Positions 34,104 through 46,176 of a stretch of DNA of 64,000 nt are shown one piece after another (positions within the stretch are counted from its first letter, which is position 1; the number at the start of each line of letters is the position of its first letter). Below the pieces are notes generated by a model, which had not been told where the DNA came from, did not search any database, and saw only the letters and a list, made by a program, of their open reading frames with translations. The stretch comes from Rhizopus arrhizus (lineage: Eukaryota > Mucoromycota > Mucoromycetes > Mucorales > Rhizopodaceae): contig JAKZZE010000005.1 of NCBI GenBank assembly GCA_024220505.1, positions 1,820,501-1,884,500 of the forward strand, given 5' to 3'. A program made the translations under genes and the position numbers.

Positions 34104-34885
34104 TGAGCATTCAAACGGAAAGATTATGTCATATGGGTTCATTAATTATTCATCTACTTACACAAAGTAAGTCGAAAGTTGAATGATTATAACACAAGAT
34201 TGTGTGATGAATGACTTGACTATGAGAATTGTTTATTATAATTTAATATATCAATTATAATCAGATTGGGCATTGTCTCATGTCATAACTCAAGAATAAT
34301 ATAGCTTTGTATAGTAGCATTCAACGAAAAAAAATAAACATGTTTCATCACAAAGGTTTTATAGAAATGTTCTTATCTACCGATGGCACTGCATGAATGT
34401 AGTACAAATAAAGGGACAGCTAAAACAAAGACTGACAATTGGTTTCGATCTGTGATAACAGTTGCTCGTTAAAGACAAGCCAAGAGAATTTTCTTTTAAA
34501 AGAGATCAATCGGGCAAGCAAAGAGAATTAAAAGCAGATATATTGCTTTAGAAGCAATAGTAAAGTAAAAAAGATGGACAGAGTTTACTATCGATTGTTT
34601 TTACCTGCTTCTTTTGAGAGATTTAAGCTAAAGTTAAAAAGGTCATGACAGCAGTGATAGCATGTTAAGAAAATAGCTTTAAGAATGATCAATAGACTAC
34701 AAGTCAGACTGAAGAGGGGAGAAAATAGATGTTTTTATCTCAATTGCTTACTTTTTGTTTTACAAGGTCCAAGTTTAATCTATTTCTTTAATTCATCCTC
34801 TTTCAATAACTTTAAGCATGCTTTACATGAAGAACAAGAAGAAGAAGAAGAAATGGATGCTTATGCAGAATTGCTTATCATTTAA
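34104..34885 (+). CDS. Possible small two-exon protein with an acidic tract, unrecognised
   Basis: Tentative. The ATG at 34104 follows a T-rich tract and an AACAG, and the frame (MSIQTERLCHMGSLIIHLLT) reaches a strong donor GTAAGT after CACAAA near 34167. A frame after an ACAAG acceptor near 34765 gives FNSSSFNNFKHALHEEQEEE and MDAYAELLII, stop at 34885. Joining them would need an intron of about 600 nt, ten times the usual size here, so either a middle exon is missed or the two parts are unrelated. Family unknown. Confidence 0.2.
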
Positions 34886-35027
34886 TTGTAGATTTAACTT
34901 GATTAAGCATATGATTGGGAAGCAACTATGCGTGTGACTTATTCTCTGCTGATAATGTTAATATAACCCACTTGTTCTTTTTTTTTTTTTTTTTCCCTTT
35001 CATTTTTTTCTTTTTTTCATATAAAAT

Positions 35028-35438
35028 ATGGATAAACGAAAACATCGATTGTATTTAAATTCAAATCGATTTTTTACATGTAATTCTTGTCATACACATT
35101 TATTAGATCAAAATTCAATTGTGTCTAGAAATTTTCAGGGCCGAGTAAGGATCTATTGAAAGAGTGAAATGTTATTGATCCGTTTTATATAGAATGGACC
35201 TGCTTATCTTGTAGATCAAGTTGTAAATATTTCAATTGGCACAAAAGAAGAACGCATGTTATTGACAGGCATTCATACAGTAGCAGATATTACATGTAAT
35301 CAATGTCAAATTAAATTAGGTTGGAAATATCTGCGTGCATTAGAAGAACCACAGAAATATAAAGAAGGAAAATATATTGTTGAAAGATCAAAAATATCAA
35401 AAGAAGTCGATTGGGATGAATCACTTTATTTGATGTGA
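35028..35438 (+). CDS. Yippee-like zinc-binding protein
   Basis: Exons 35028-35144 and 35193-35438, intron 48 nt, 120 residues. The Yippee fold is complete: CNSCHTHL supplies the first CxxC pair, CNQCQIKLGWKY the second, with SRNFQGRNGPAYLV, RMLLTGIHTVADI and QKYKEGKYIVE as the conserved blocks. Yippee proteins are small, highly conserved zinc proteins; in yeast the homologue (Moh1) and in animals YPEL proteins have roles linked to E3 ligases and cell-cycle structures, but the molecular activity is poorly defined. It is convergent with the next gene, 82 bp apart. Confidence 0.93.
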
Positions 35439-35520
35439 TAATTCATTTATTAAATCAAGTCCATTAGCCATCGTACCATGTGTTCCTTTTTAAACTGTGA
35501 ATAAAACCAATCTTTCTCTT

Positions 35521-36057
35521 TTATTTTATCTTACTTGGTTTCTGTCCCCAAACTGGTTTTGTCCATGCCTTTTCTTGTTGACTTTCGTATTTTTCTGGTC
35601 TTAGTGATGCATCTAAATTGGTATCATGATAAGATGTCAATGCTCCTGAAAAGCCTATATGTTCAATATCAGTTTCTGTATTTTATTTTCTATTTTATTC
35701 TATTACGCATATTTAAGAATTCTACTAAATCATTTGTATTAAATTTATCAGTATTGGTGACAGTAGTCGACTGCTGAACCAACTTTGGGCTAGGTGGTGA
35801 ATTCACAGCTGATAAAATAGCTGCTCCTGCTGCTTTATTCGGTACAATTTTGGTTTCTTTTTTAACATCTATTTTTTTTATTAAATTATTTTTTTCATCT
35901 TTTGTAGTCAATCCTTAATTACTAGAGTTCTTTCTGGGTTGTTTATAAGTAGAGGACTCTTTCTTTTCAATGTTGATTTGCTTTTTTGTATGATTACCTA
36001 TAATTCACTTGAATAAGCCAATTAATTTTTAATGTTTTCTTAATTGTTACCTGGCAT
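35521..36057 (-). CDS. Small protein of unknown function, possibly alternatively spliced
   Basis: Model: exons 36057-36051, 35898-35707, 35654-35521; 110 residues. The first exon supplies only ATG CCA G. If it is joined instead to an acceptor ending at 35998 (intron 53 nt), 26 extra codons are added but an in-frame TAA at 35917-35915 truncates the product. The long intron (152 nt) to 35899 removes that stop and stays in phase. The C-terminal part has a conserved look: NKAAGAAILSAVNSPPSP, then FSGALTSYHDTNLDASLRPE and KAWTKPVWGQKP. A last-exon donor-like GTAAGAT near 35529 could change the final residues. No domain is recognised and no signal peptide or membrane segment is visible. Confidence 0.55.
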
Positions 36058-37061
36058 AAGAAAAAAAAAAGGGAAAATAATTCCAAAACAAAATACAAAA
36101 AGATGACGTACAAAACAATCTGTTACCTACTCAAAACATTCGGAAGTTAAATTACTCTTGAGTCACTAAAAAGAAAGTTAAATTTGTAATAAAGCAAAGT
36201 TGTAATTCTTTCAATTCTGTAAAGATAGGCTACAATAAATCAGTTGAGAATTTCTTATTCAATGGTGCTAATATTTGATATCTTTAAAGGCTAGACTTAT
36301 CCAATCCTTCCTTTTTCTGTCTCGGTTCATTTAATTTAGTCAAATAGCCCAAGCAATGAACCTAGCCATCAAGTTGCATGTCTTTATCTAAATCTTGAAA
36401 GAAGCAAAAAGAAAGAGCCTGTTTTGAAGTTACAACACTTGTTGAATTTTCAAATGTTGTGTCTCTCAGAGAAATGAAACGAGGCCAAGACTGTGTTCAA
36501 TCGCTTATTGAAATTCAGCTGTCAAAAAGAAACAAAAAACCTGTTTTTTGGGTTACCTTTCCCCCGCTCTTTCCTTTTGACAAAAACAACGTAAAAATAG
36601 AAGCATTTTGTTCTCGATAGAGATAGTGTCAAATAATTGTGAATGAATTTGTGCAAGCATGAACACAATAAAGTTTTATTTTTTGTTGGTAACAAAAGGG
36701 AGAAGAGAGACATGATTCTTAAAAATCTCAGAACTCGTCCACAAAGAATATTGCCTTGCTCCTCATTTATTTTCCCCCTTTTTTATTTTCTAGCTTATTC
36801 TTGTTTTTGATGTCGAACTATACTTAAAAAAGAAAATCACTATGTTTATTTTTTCCCTTGTTCTTATGCTGGTCACGTACTTGTGTGCCGATCATGATTT
36901 TAAAAAAAAGAACGTCATGTAACGAAGATGGAATGAGAAAAAAACAAATCCAGAGTCGTACACACTAATCATTCGATCGCTTTCAAATGGTATATATTGC
37001 CACTCCCTAACACTCATCGAACTCTCACATTCTTTTTTTTTTTTCTTTTTTGTTTCTTTAA
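36058..37061. promoter_or_regulatory. Divergent promoter region (unknown gene / Nudix gene)
   Basis: About 1 kb between two divergent starts with no gene. T-rich tracts near 36770-36860 and 37030-37060, the latter directly before the Nudix ATG, are typical leader sequences. Confidence 0.5.
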
Positions 37062-38282
37062 ATGATGGTCCACAAAACTCTGTTAGAAGCAGCTCAATCC
37101 TGTGATAAATTCCCTTATGCATTCAAATCGACTGAAGAAATGCCGGTACCCTTTGAGCATAACGGAGCACTTATCGGCCACATCTTGCCAAGCGTACTCT
37201 GCGTTCTCAAGGAATACAATCATCAAAACACACCTTCTCCATTCGTCATTGGGTCAGGTCGGGTCACGTTTGCATCCTGGGCAGATACTTTTGAAAAGCG
37301 AACGGAGGTGATGAGGGTCTTGGCCGACCACTGGCGAAAACAAAAAACGTTTCCTGTCTTGGCCGGCTGGCGAAATGAGCTGTACCCGGTTTATGGACAC
37401 AAGGAGATTGCATTTGTCATGGAACGTGCTGCGACACCCCTTTTTGGCATCTCGACCTTTGGTGTTCATTTAAATGCGTATGTGGTAAAAGACGATGGTG
37501 AAATATACATGTGGATCGCTCGAAGGGCAAAAACCAAGCAAACATGGCCAGGTTTATTAGATAACTGTGTAAGTGGCATCCATTTTTGCTCTATTGCTTT
37601 TTGACATTTTTTTTTTTCAGGTTGCGGGTGGGATTACTTATCAATACAAGATTAAAGACACAATTATAAAAGAATGCGATGAAGAGGCTAGTATTCCGTA
37701 CGAACTGGCTTCTAAAGTAAGTGAACGATAAGGGGGAGGGGAAAGGGGGTTATTGACTTTTTTTCTGTTTACATAGGCACGCAGTACAAATGCTGTTACG
37801 TATTATACCTCAACACCAAATGGACTACAACCAGAAACACAGTAAGGAAACACATAAATGAAACTTGACAAAGTGAACACAATGTTTTTTTTTTTTTTTT
37901 TTTTTTTTAACAGATACATTTTCGATCTTGAGTTACCCAAAGATTTTGTACCGACGCCTCGGGATGGCGAGGTAGAATGCTTTTATTTTTGGCCTCTGGA
38001 AAAGGTATAAAAAAAAAAAAAAAAAAAAAAAAAGAAAAGTAAAGTTTATGCTTTTGTTTAGGTTAAAGAAACAATATTAAATGGTGAATGGAAAATAAAC
38101 TCTGCTATTGGTAACTATATATTACATGACAGTGTAATGTTACTCACCTTGTATAAATAGTCATGATTGATTTTATGTTAAGGCATTCATTCATTACCCC
38201 AGATGAAGATCCAGATTATATTCAGATTTCATACCACCTTCATCGAAAACTTCAATTTCCTACTCCTATAATAAAAGCCTGA
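37062..38282 (+). CDS. Nudix hydrolase, DUF4743 / thiamine-diphosphokinase-related (YJR142W type)
   Basis: Exons 37062-37568, 37621-37716, 37777-37841, 37914-38004, 38062-38110, 38161-38282; 309 residues, like the fungal and plant members (about 300-340). The N-terminal half is the DUF4743-type region (GWRNELYPVYG, then AATPLFGISTFGVHLNAYV) and the Nudix part follows: [29 protein letters not shown], then KECDEEAS, matching the RExxEE core with Lys-Glu for Arg-Glu as is common in this subfamily. The yeast homologue hydrolyses oxidised thiamine diphosphate derivatives; substrate here is inferred. The end RKLQFPTPI is conserved in the family. Introns next to poly-T and poly-A runs (37842-37913, 38005-38061) may vary slightly in length. 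Confidence 0.9.
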
Positions 38283-40169
38283 ACGGATTGCGTCGTTTTA
38301 TCCTTTTATTTTTGTGTGTTTCCGCATGTCAATCATCCTTGTTACATAAACAAGGCGGTAAGAGTTGCTATTGGTCAAGAGAAATGAATTGGGTTTCAGA
38401 AGGCTGCTTAAATTGGCTCAAGACCAAGCTGGGACAGCATTGAAAGTATGTGGAACACTGCTTATTAATGATCCTTCTTCTCTTTACAAACACAACTGCG
38501 TTGTAAATGAATCATAAACAATGCAGTGATCATGCCTTTTGTATTAAGCTTTGAGCAAAAAGTGATGATCCAACCTTAGAGCCTTTGAGACACAATCTTT
38601 GAACTTTATTATATGAAAATTCAAATGATTATCATGAATCGTTTCTGTCTTTGGTCATACTTTGCTTTTGACTCGCCTATCAAACCAATCTTATAGCTCA
38701 GCTCCTATACCAAGCTATCTTTCAGTACACAACAGTGAATCTAAGCCAATTCTTGTGCACATAACAACATGAAAGAGCGTATGCTCATTGATTGTTATTT
38801 AGTTGGGATGTATTAAAATCAGAATGATTTTTTATTCAGAAACGACCTGTATTTTTCATTCTGTTGATTTCACATCCATGCAATTGAATCGTATCGATAC
38901 CAAAAAGTAAGTCTCCTACTATGACGAAATCTCCTTTTATAAAGCAAGAAAAAGACTGTTTCAGCAGTGGAAGCCTAATGTAATACGTTACTTGTAATGA
39001 CATCATGAAGAGTTTGGGAAACTTCCTTAAATCTCTTTAACTGTATGAGTGCATCGAATGAGAAAGCAAAAAGAAGTATAAGAACATTAATGTATCTTTA
39101 TGATTTCACTGTTCCAACTTGTTTATTTGACGAGTTAAAGGAATAATGTGAGAATACCGACAAGTGCCATTCATGGAAAAGCTTTCTTTTGGTTCTCCAA
39201 AAGGTCTAATCATGTGCCGCAGAAAGCAATTCTTTTTTTTTAAAGATACCAGATATTGCTATCATGACACATTCTATCACAGCTGAGGTGAATCGGATCT
39301 GGTTTTGGTCAACATAATGCCTATATATTGTACAGAGCCTCGTTAAATAGAAGGAACGATTTAGATGCAAAGCTTTGCAGGATATGAACATGTTCTGGTT
39401 ACGATCTTGTTGGTCATTTTTAAACTTTTTTTTTGGATAAAAATTGAGTTTCTCTTGTTGTATTGATCAAAGATGGTTTAATCAGATATTCTTATATGAA
39501 ATCGCAAAGTGACAGGATGACAGAAAAAAGGAATCCATGTCCGTTAGCTTGAAGCCTGCGGTTCAATGTTAGTCATGTACTTTATTAAACTATCCATCTT
39601 TTGCAGACGCTTGTGAGGGAACAATAAAAGTCTTCAGCTGTGAAATTTCAGCATAAATCAAAATGACACATCGCTACATGTTCAAGAAGAGTTCAAGGTA
39701 TCCTTTTGACCTATTTATGCTGACATGACAGTACATCTTCATGCATTAAAAAAAGTCGGTCGTTTTTAAAGAATCATAACTTCAAGTATGTTTTCATTCA
39801 TTTTGCACTTGATGTAAACCTTTTCAAAGAAATATTTATGGTTTGTCTTGGATAAATTTGAAGAAATAACTCCTGATCTCAATACTTTCCAAAGTTTGTC
39901 TCAATCCATACCTAAAAAAAGCTTGGGAAACAAAGCGTGTGGCAGTGCAAGTTTGATTTAAAATCCAGTTGTTTGTTGTACAAGTGTTTAAACCTTCAAG
40001 ATAAGGTACAAACATCTGTCATATGAAAAGGAGCCTCTTTTTTGTTCCGAAGTTTTGTTTTTGTCACAAGCCATTTGAGAGTGTGAAATTACTTATTGTC
40101 AATGAAAACCCAAGTTTACTTTTTTTTTTGATAAAGAAGAAATACATGCCAAAAGGTATTTTTTTCGTT
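38283..40169. other. Large intergenic region, no gene seen
   Basis: About 1.9 kb, AT-rich, with no frame showing coding character. The short minus frame at 39206-39391 has no recognisable content. Confidence 0.5.
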
Positions 40170-42061
40170 TTATTTCATAATTGAGATTTCCTCATCTTGT
40201 GCCAGTAATGCATTTGCAATAGACAATGCTGCTTTGGAGGCTTCATCCATTGTGCTATACAAACTCGATACGTCTCTTTCTTCTTGCTGTTGCTCATCTT
40301 CTGTTTCTAAACTGGTATCATAATGAGCTTCTTCTACCATTTCATAAATCAACATGTAAGGATTTGAGCTCAAAACATTCTCAAGATCACACTTATCCAC
40401 TTTGGTATCCGAGATTCTATACCAGTCTTCTTGAGATCTATAATTTTCTTTTTTTTGACACTTGTTACAGCCACACTGATCTGTATAAATACGTCGTTTA
40501 TAGGCCACAAAATGTCCAAAGCTGTGACTTCCATAATGCACAACAACACTCATCAATTTGTACAACACGCGTGCTGAGCGACCTGTCGAGATCGGTAGAC
40601 GTGGATCGATCGTGTTGAGATGGCCCCCGGTCGTATAGGGCGCCACATCCAGATACTCGGGAAAAATCAACCGACAAGGATTCTTATAGACCATGCCGGT
40701 GTTCATATAAGCCGATCGAGAGACATGCAAACATAAAATTCTGGGGGGTTTTGCAATCATCACTTGCTTGCTACTTACACCACCACTTGCTCGTATACAT
40801 TCAATCTCCTCATCTTCAATCCTGTTCGCTTTAATTGCTTGCTCAATACGTTTCTTGTTCATTTCCAATTTCTTTCTTTTATCTTTTTTCGAACACCGGA
40901 TCTCTTCTTTTATGGTTTGAAGAGTTGCTTGAAGTGAGCAGAGACGACATGAGGCATCATCTAAATATTCCATGGCTGTAAATCGAGACAAGCATTCATC
41001 TAAGGTAGCTGTGTACTAAAAGAAATTCAGTTTCTTTTTTTTTTTTTGCGACTTTATCAAAGATTACTTTAGTAGGCAGATTTAATTGTATATTATTAAA
41101 AGTAAAGTGACGAATGGCTCCCTATAAAAAGCTGGTTTTTTTAGTTCAATATCGCACTTTTCAGATGGGACACTTGAATGTTACTTAACTGTATATCCAC
41201 ATTTCAAACATGATAAACGATTAGCTAATAGTCCAGTCAACGGATTTAATGGCTCCTTTCTTTTCTCGTATGGAAGAATGCTCTTCAGACCACCCCCTAG
41301 CCAAGTCACTTGGGCTACCTGTTGGCCCTCCGTATCTAGCGCACTTGAGACCAATTGAAAGAATTCTTGAGCGTCTTGCTGTTCCCGACTGGTGATACGC
41401 CGGTTAGAAGAAAGGGCAGTGGCAATCTCTGTTGGACGAAATGAGCTGTGTCGGTAAAGAGGTTGAGTGAGTCGACGAAGGATTTTTAAAAGTGAACGTG
41501 TGACGGGGAGTGCTGTGGCTGTAGACGAGTTGTTGAGAGCTTGTAAATGTTCATGTAAATAAGGAAGTGAAGAAAGAGCCTAGTATTGCAATCAGTTTAA
41601 GCAAATCTGTCTTTTTCTCTCTTACTTGTAAGACTGAATTTAAAAAGCAAGAGTTCCCAGTATTGACAAGACCAGAAACAAGGGCAGAAGGATCATCAGG
41701 AGAAATAGATGAGGTTATACAGATGTTGGATGCATAACTGGTAGTAGCAAGTTCACTTTCTAGATCACTTTAGATTATTCTTTCTTTCTTTCTTTCTTTT
41801 TTTTTTTCATTAACGTTGATTACCATTGAGTTCTCTGAATAGCTTTTCATAATATTTTTTTGGTCTTATGTAATATAGCAAATCAAACAGACCAACAAGC
41901 TGAAAGATGGAAGATAGAAAACGAGCAATAAAACTGGGCAACAGGTCATCAAGGCGCTGGATGAAAGGTAATAAAGTGGCAATTATGCCCAGAACAGCAA
42001 TCAAGAACCGAATCACTGTTGAAAATTCTTGAAGTATCACTTGTACATCTTCTAGTGACAT
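40170..42061 (-). CDS. Membrane-anchored ubiquitin-specific protease (Ubp1/USP30-like)
   Basis: Deubiquitinase. Exons 42061-41824, 41759-41626, 41579-41190, 41121-41068, 41015-40170; 553 residues. The N-terminus has two hydrophobic stretches (FLIAVLGIIATLLPFI, then FLSSIFQLVGLFDLLYYI), suggesting ER or mitochondrial outer-membrane anchoring with the protease in the cytosol. The Cys box is GLVNTGNSCFLNSVLQAL with catalytic Cys at about 117; QQDAQEFFQL is the Asp-rich box; the His box HSFGHFVAY has His at about 440, followed by WYRISD. Two CxxC pairs (CLKC about 247, CRLC about 295) form the usual zinc ribbon of the fingers. The third intron has a weak GTTAAG donor, required by the frame. Resemblance to yeast Ubp1 or USP30 rests on the N-terminal anchor and size. 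Confidence 0.88.
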
Positions 42062-42193
42062 GCTATATGAAAAAAAAAAAGAAAAAGAAAAGAGATACAA
42101 AGAGTCGAAAAAGATTTAAAGTCCTCTTTGTCAAACGTCACCTTTCAAATATGAGGGCGCTTTATGTCTAACTAGAGGCAGAGAACTCAAACG

Positions 42194-42309
42194 ATTAAAC
42201 GTAAATTTTTATTGACAATAAAAGAAAAATAATTTTGTGAGCTCGAAGTATCTTTAACACACCTTAATCGCCCAAGTCATAAAAAAGGAGTGTAAGGGGA
42301 TCAAAAAAA
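42194..42309 (+). repeat. Left arm of the 116-bp inverted repeat
   Basis: Contains TTATTGACAATAAAAG, then GAGCTCGAAGTATC and ACCTTAATCGCCCAAGTC. It matches the reverse complement of 44286-44401 except at two adjacent bases (GT versus AC) and one T/G difference. Confidence 0.9.
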
Positions 42310-44285
42310 GCATTCTTTGGGATCAAGGACGAAAAAAAGCAAAAAAAAGTAAACGAATAAGAAGGGAAGACATGTCCTAGACAGTAGAGAGTTCATACAG
42401 TATTTTCCATGTAAATGAGAGAGTTTTTAATAAAAATGAGAATGATTGAATAATTGGGATAATAGAAGTTCTCTAATAAGGAAAAAAAATCAGGGTGAAA
42501 AAGAGTTTACTGACATTATCGCAATTGCTACTACAATAAACAAAAAATCTGTTGCATCTTACTGATCGTAGATTGGAAAAAAGATGGTAATTAGTAACTT
42601 TCAAAAAGCTATCTTTCTGATGAACTGCACAAGAGAATTTGTAGTGCGACTTGAAAATTAAAGAGAGAGACATAGTGATACAACAGTTAAAATGTATATA
42701 ACGCGTCTATTCAGGTTTTAAGTAGAATTAACAAGTTGATCACCAACAGAGAATGCAACAGATCAAATCCTCCTTATTCATCAACCTTGATTTGATTAAA
42801 CAATTCACAAGCGATACCTAAAAAATAACACTGTGAGATTTTGGTCGCTGATAAATATTGGTTATTGACTTAACTCTCTTTTTTTGAATGAAATGATCTA
42901 TAATTACTAAATACACTATCTACCTACCGGAGCTATGATGAAATAGATAGCTGACTGTAACTAAATGAAAAGACAGATATTGAAAGAAAAATTATTAAGG
43001 CACAACTTGACGGTTATAGGATTAAAAATAACTACGCCAGCTACCATTAATACTTTGTGGCAAAACGGTTCAAGGACATAGTGTCATTAATACATGAATC
43101 GAAAATGTACCAAACAATCTTGGAATAAGACACATGAGACAATAAAGTATTCAAAAAAATTGCAAATAAAATGAAACAATGATTTAAACCAAGTAGCATT
43201 GTCGTAATTTACTTTTTAATTAAATAATGCTTTTTATTAAGGTTAACAAAAACCAACAACAATTACTCTAAAGGACACGAATACACGACACAAAATAGGA
43301 ACAGTTTTGATATGCAGTGAAGTATTGATTGCTGATTATCTGGTCTATATTCATTTACCCAAGGATCTACATCACTACATTTATAAGTTAAAAGCACTTC
43401 ATTGAAACACGGAATCATTTTAGCAAAATGATTGGATCATCAGCTTATTTATAGCAACTATATCATATACAGTAGCTTTGTGAGAAGAAATAGTCTTTTT
43501 GTATTGTCTTAAAATTGTCTTTCTTGTCATAAGAAGTACACGAAAGCAAATGTCTTGCGCTAAAACTATTTTTGATCATTGTAACGACATGAGCACTGAA
43601 CCGATTCTTTTAATCTTGTTAGAAGCAATGGTTTGAAAGGATATGTAAATAAAATAAAATGTAATATTTAAGGCTTATATTAGTCTTGAAAGAACAGCAT
43701 ACGGGAACAAAATGATGTCTGACAGCCGTGTTTTAAGTACAAAAGAAGTAAAACATTTAATTAAATATAGGACGCTTACCATGTTTGCCAACTCTTTTCA
43801 AAAGCCAAGTGGCGTATCTATCATGCTTGCGTACGTGTCTTTTTATGATAGCCATTCCAGTTTGCAAGTTTCAAGGAATTACATTGATTGATTCGGAATT
43901 ATCATCATATCCACTGAAAATTTACACCTAACAGGTGTGTTTAGACCATTAGTCAAGGATTATTATAATTCGAATGTAGAAAGAAAGGTATGTTTGAAAT
44001 GGTGATGATCATATCATACAATGGCTTCAATTAAATGTCAAGTTAAAGTGGCAATGAATGCGAATATAGCAATGCAATTTGGTCTAGTAAGCTGTATATA
44101 TGGTAATCAATTGTGTAAAATGTACCAAATTTATTACTAGTTTGTGTTCAGAAAGTAAAGTAGAAAACTTAGAATTGTAACCAGAAAGAAGAAGAAAAGA
44201 CTTTATCTTTTTTTTTGCGACTTCTTTTTATATTGACACGAATAAACTATTTGTTATTTGGACCTTAAACACATCTCAAAGGATA

Positions 44286-44401
44286 TTTTTTTGATCCCCT
44301 TACACTCCTTTTTTATGACTTGGGCGATTAAGGTGTGTTAAAGATACTTCGAGCTCACAAAATTCTTTTTCTTTTATTGTCAATAAAAATTTGTGTTTAA
44401 T
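44286..44401 (-). repeat. Right arm of the 116-bp inverted repeat
   Basis: Reverse-complement copy of the left arm; it lies about 210-330 bp downstream of the SDR stop codon. Confidence 0.9.
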
Positions 44402-44612
44402 AGTATTTAATCTTATATAATAAACATTCATCAATGGGAAATTATTTGCTTGTCACACCAATGTCAAGTTTGATCCCTTTAATTCTGTTTGTGTCTGTCT
44501 TAAAAGCAAACAGCAATTTACTCATTGAACATATTATTTTATTTGATTAATGAAGATATATGATTATGATGTGTTTAAAAAGAGAGAAACGAGTTTATTT
44601 ACAATTTCTGTT

Positions 44613-45594
44613 TTAGATACCGCGACCACCAGTGACTTCAAGAGTATGACCAGTAACATAACTTGTCAAAGGAGTACAAAGAGTCAATACAGATCCAGCC
44701 ACTTCATCTGCGTTACCAGCACGACCCAAAGGAATATCAGCAAATGGGTTCACCTTACTTTGCTTGTTACCGGTTGGGATACCCAAAACAACCTTTTGTC
44801 CTTCGACTTCAATAGAAGCACCTGATTCCTTAGCACGCGTCAAACGTGTATCAACCCAACCAAAGGCTACCGTATTACATCTTACACCAAACATACCCCA
44901 CTCCTTGGCAATTGTCTTTGTCAAACCAACAACACCTGCCTTGGCTGTCGCATAGTTGGCTTGTCCCACATTACCGTGCAAACCTGAGGTGGAAGAGATA
45001 TTGACGATACTCTTGTTTGCACCATCCTTTTGACGAAGATATTTGGCAGCAGCACGAACGATCTTGAAGGGAGCTGTGTTGTGAACAGCCAACATGAGAT
45101 CCCACTGCTTGTCAGTAATCTTGTGAAGCATACCATCAAAAGTAAAACCAGCGTTATTGACAATATGGTTGATTTTGCCGAATTGCTTTACTGTTTCTTC
45201 AATTAATTTTTCAGGAAATGCGGGATCTAAGATATCACCAGGAATAGATGTTGCCTTACCACCAGCAGCATTAATATCAGCAGCTACTTGGTCAGATTTG
45301 GCTAGAAAATTGTTATTTTTCATACTCTTTTTTATTTGTAAACTTCTTGTTTTTTTTTTTACCTGCGTCAATATCTGTTACAACAACTAAAGCACCTTCG
45401 CGAGCAAAGAGTTCAGCACAGCTTTTACCAATACCTTGGCTATAAAAGTATGTTAATAATAATTATAAAAACGATTTACAATCATCATCTTACCCAGAAC
45501 CAGTGATAATAGCGACCTCACCAGCTAATAAACCTTGAGGATAAGAAGCAGATAAATGACCTTTAATGTTGTTTAACCTATCAGCAGCAGACAT
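44613..45594 (-). CDS. Short-chain dehydrogenase/reductase (3-oxoacyl-ACP reductase-like)
   Basis: Exons 45594-45494, 45439-45363, 45301-44613; 288 residues. A classical SDR: TGSGQGIG cofactor motif at residues 31-38 (split by an intron), VVVTDID at the end of beta-2, NNAG at about 108-111, ISSTSG serine region near 163, and YATAK with Tyr about 176 and Lys about 180. The sequence most resembles FabG-type 3-oxoacyl reductases; Asp after the second strand suggests NAD(H) preference. The C-terminus ends TGGRGI, with no PTS1 or obvious mitochondrial signal. Substrate is inferred only at class level. It is divergent from HIS3 with 582 bp between start codons. Confidence 0.88.
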
Positions 45595-46176
45595 TATTCT
45601 TTGATAACTAATGAAAAAATAAGAAGAAAAAAAAAAGAAGAAAATATATGCATTATATACTTTTTGACCACTTTTTTGTATAAGTAAGCAAAATTCTCAA
45701 TCCGGGGTAAATTACATCCCAGTGGATTTTTCATTACTTCGTGTGAAAGTGACTTTTGCCCAATGAAATTGCTTGAAAAATAAAGCGCACGACTTTTTAG
45801 TTTTTTAAACAATGACAGATCATTTTTCTTTCTTTCTATTTGCTTAAAAAACCAATTCACTGTAATAAACTTTTATTATAAAACTCTTCTTTTTTTTTAC
45901 CCAATTTCTTTCTCTTATTTCATTAATATGGATATTTTCTTTGACATTGTTATTTACTTGTACGTTCATGAGCTTATATTTTTCATTCATTTGTATTAAA
46001 CAGTATAACAGATATCCCGAAAACATTCCCTTCTTTGGATGACACATCTTTTCTTTCAATGATTGGCTCTCATCACCTAATATAACTCCGCACTTAGCCC
46101 TTTTTTTAAACTTTTTTTGACAGATTGGAAAAACGCAATCTTTTTTTTTTTTAATTTTTCTATTAAAACGTACATT
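45595..46176. promoter_or_regulatory. Divergent promoter region of the SDR and HIS3 genes
   Basis: 582 bp between the two ATGs. It contains CCAAT-type boxes in both senses (GCCCAATG near 45759, GATTGG near 46061) and T-rich tracts near 45890 and 46140-46160 next to the HIS3 start. No clear TGACTC Gcn4-type site was seen. Short minus frames here are A/T artefacts. Confidence 0.5.

Larger units (their letters stand above)
42194..44401. mobile_element. Probable non-autonomous DNA transposon with 116-bp inverted repeats
   Basis: The ends 42194-42309 and 44286-44401 are inverted copies of each other with only three mismatches in 116 bp (see repeat entries). About 1976 bp lie between them with no transposase and no frame of coding character. 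Outer ends read ATTAAAC / GTTTAAT; no clear target-site duplication was seen. High arm identity implies recent origin or gene conversion. The element sits between the promoter of the deubiquitinase gene and the 3' end of the SDR gene. Alternative: two independently inserted or duplicated copies of a short repeat in opposite orientation. Confidence 0.55.
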
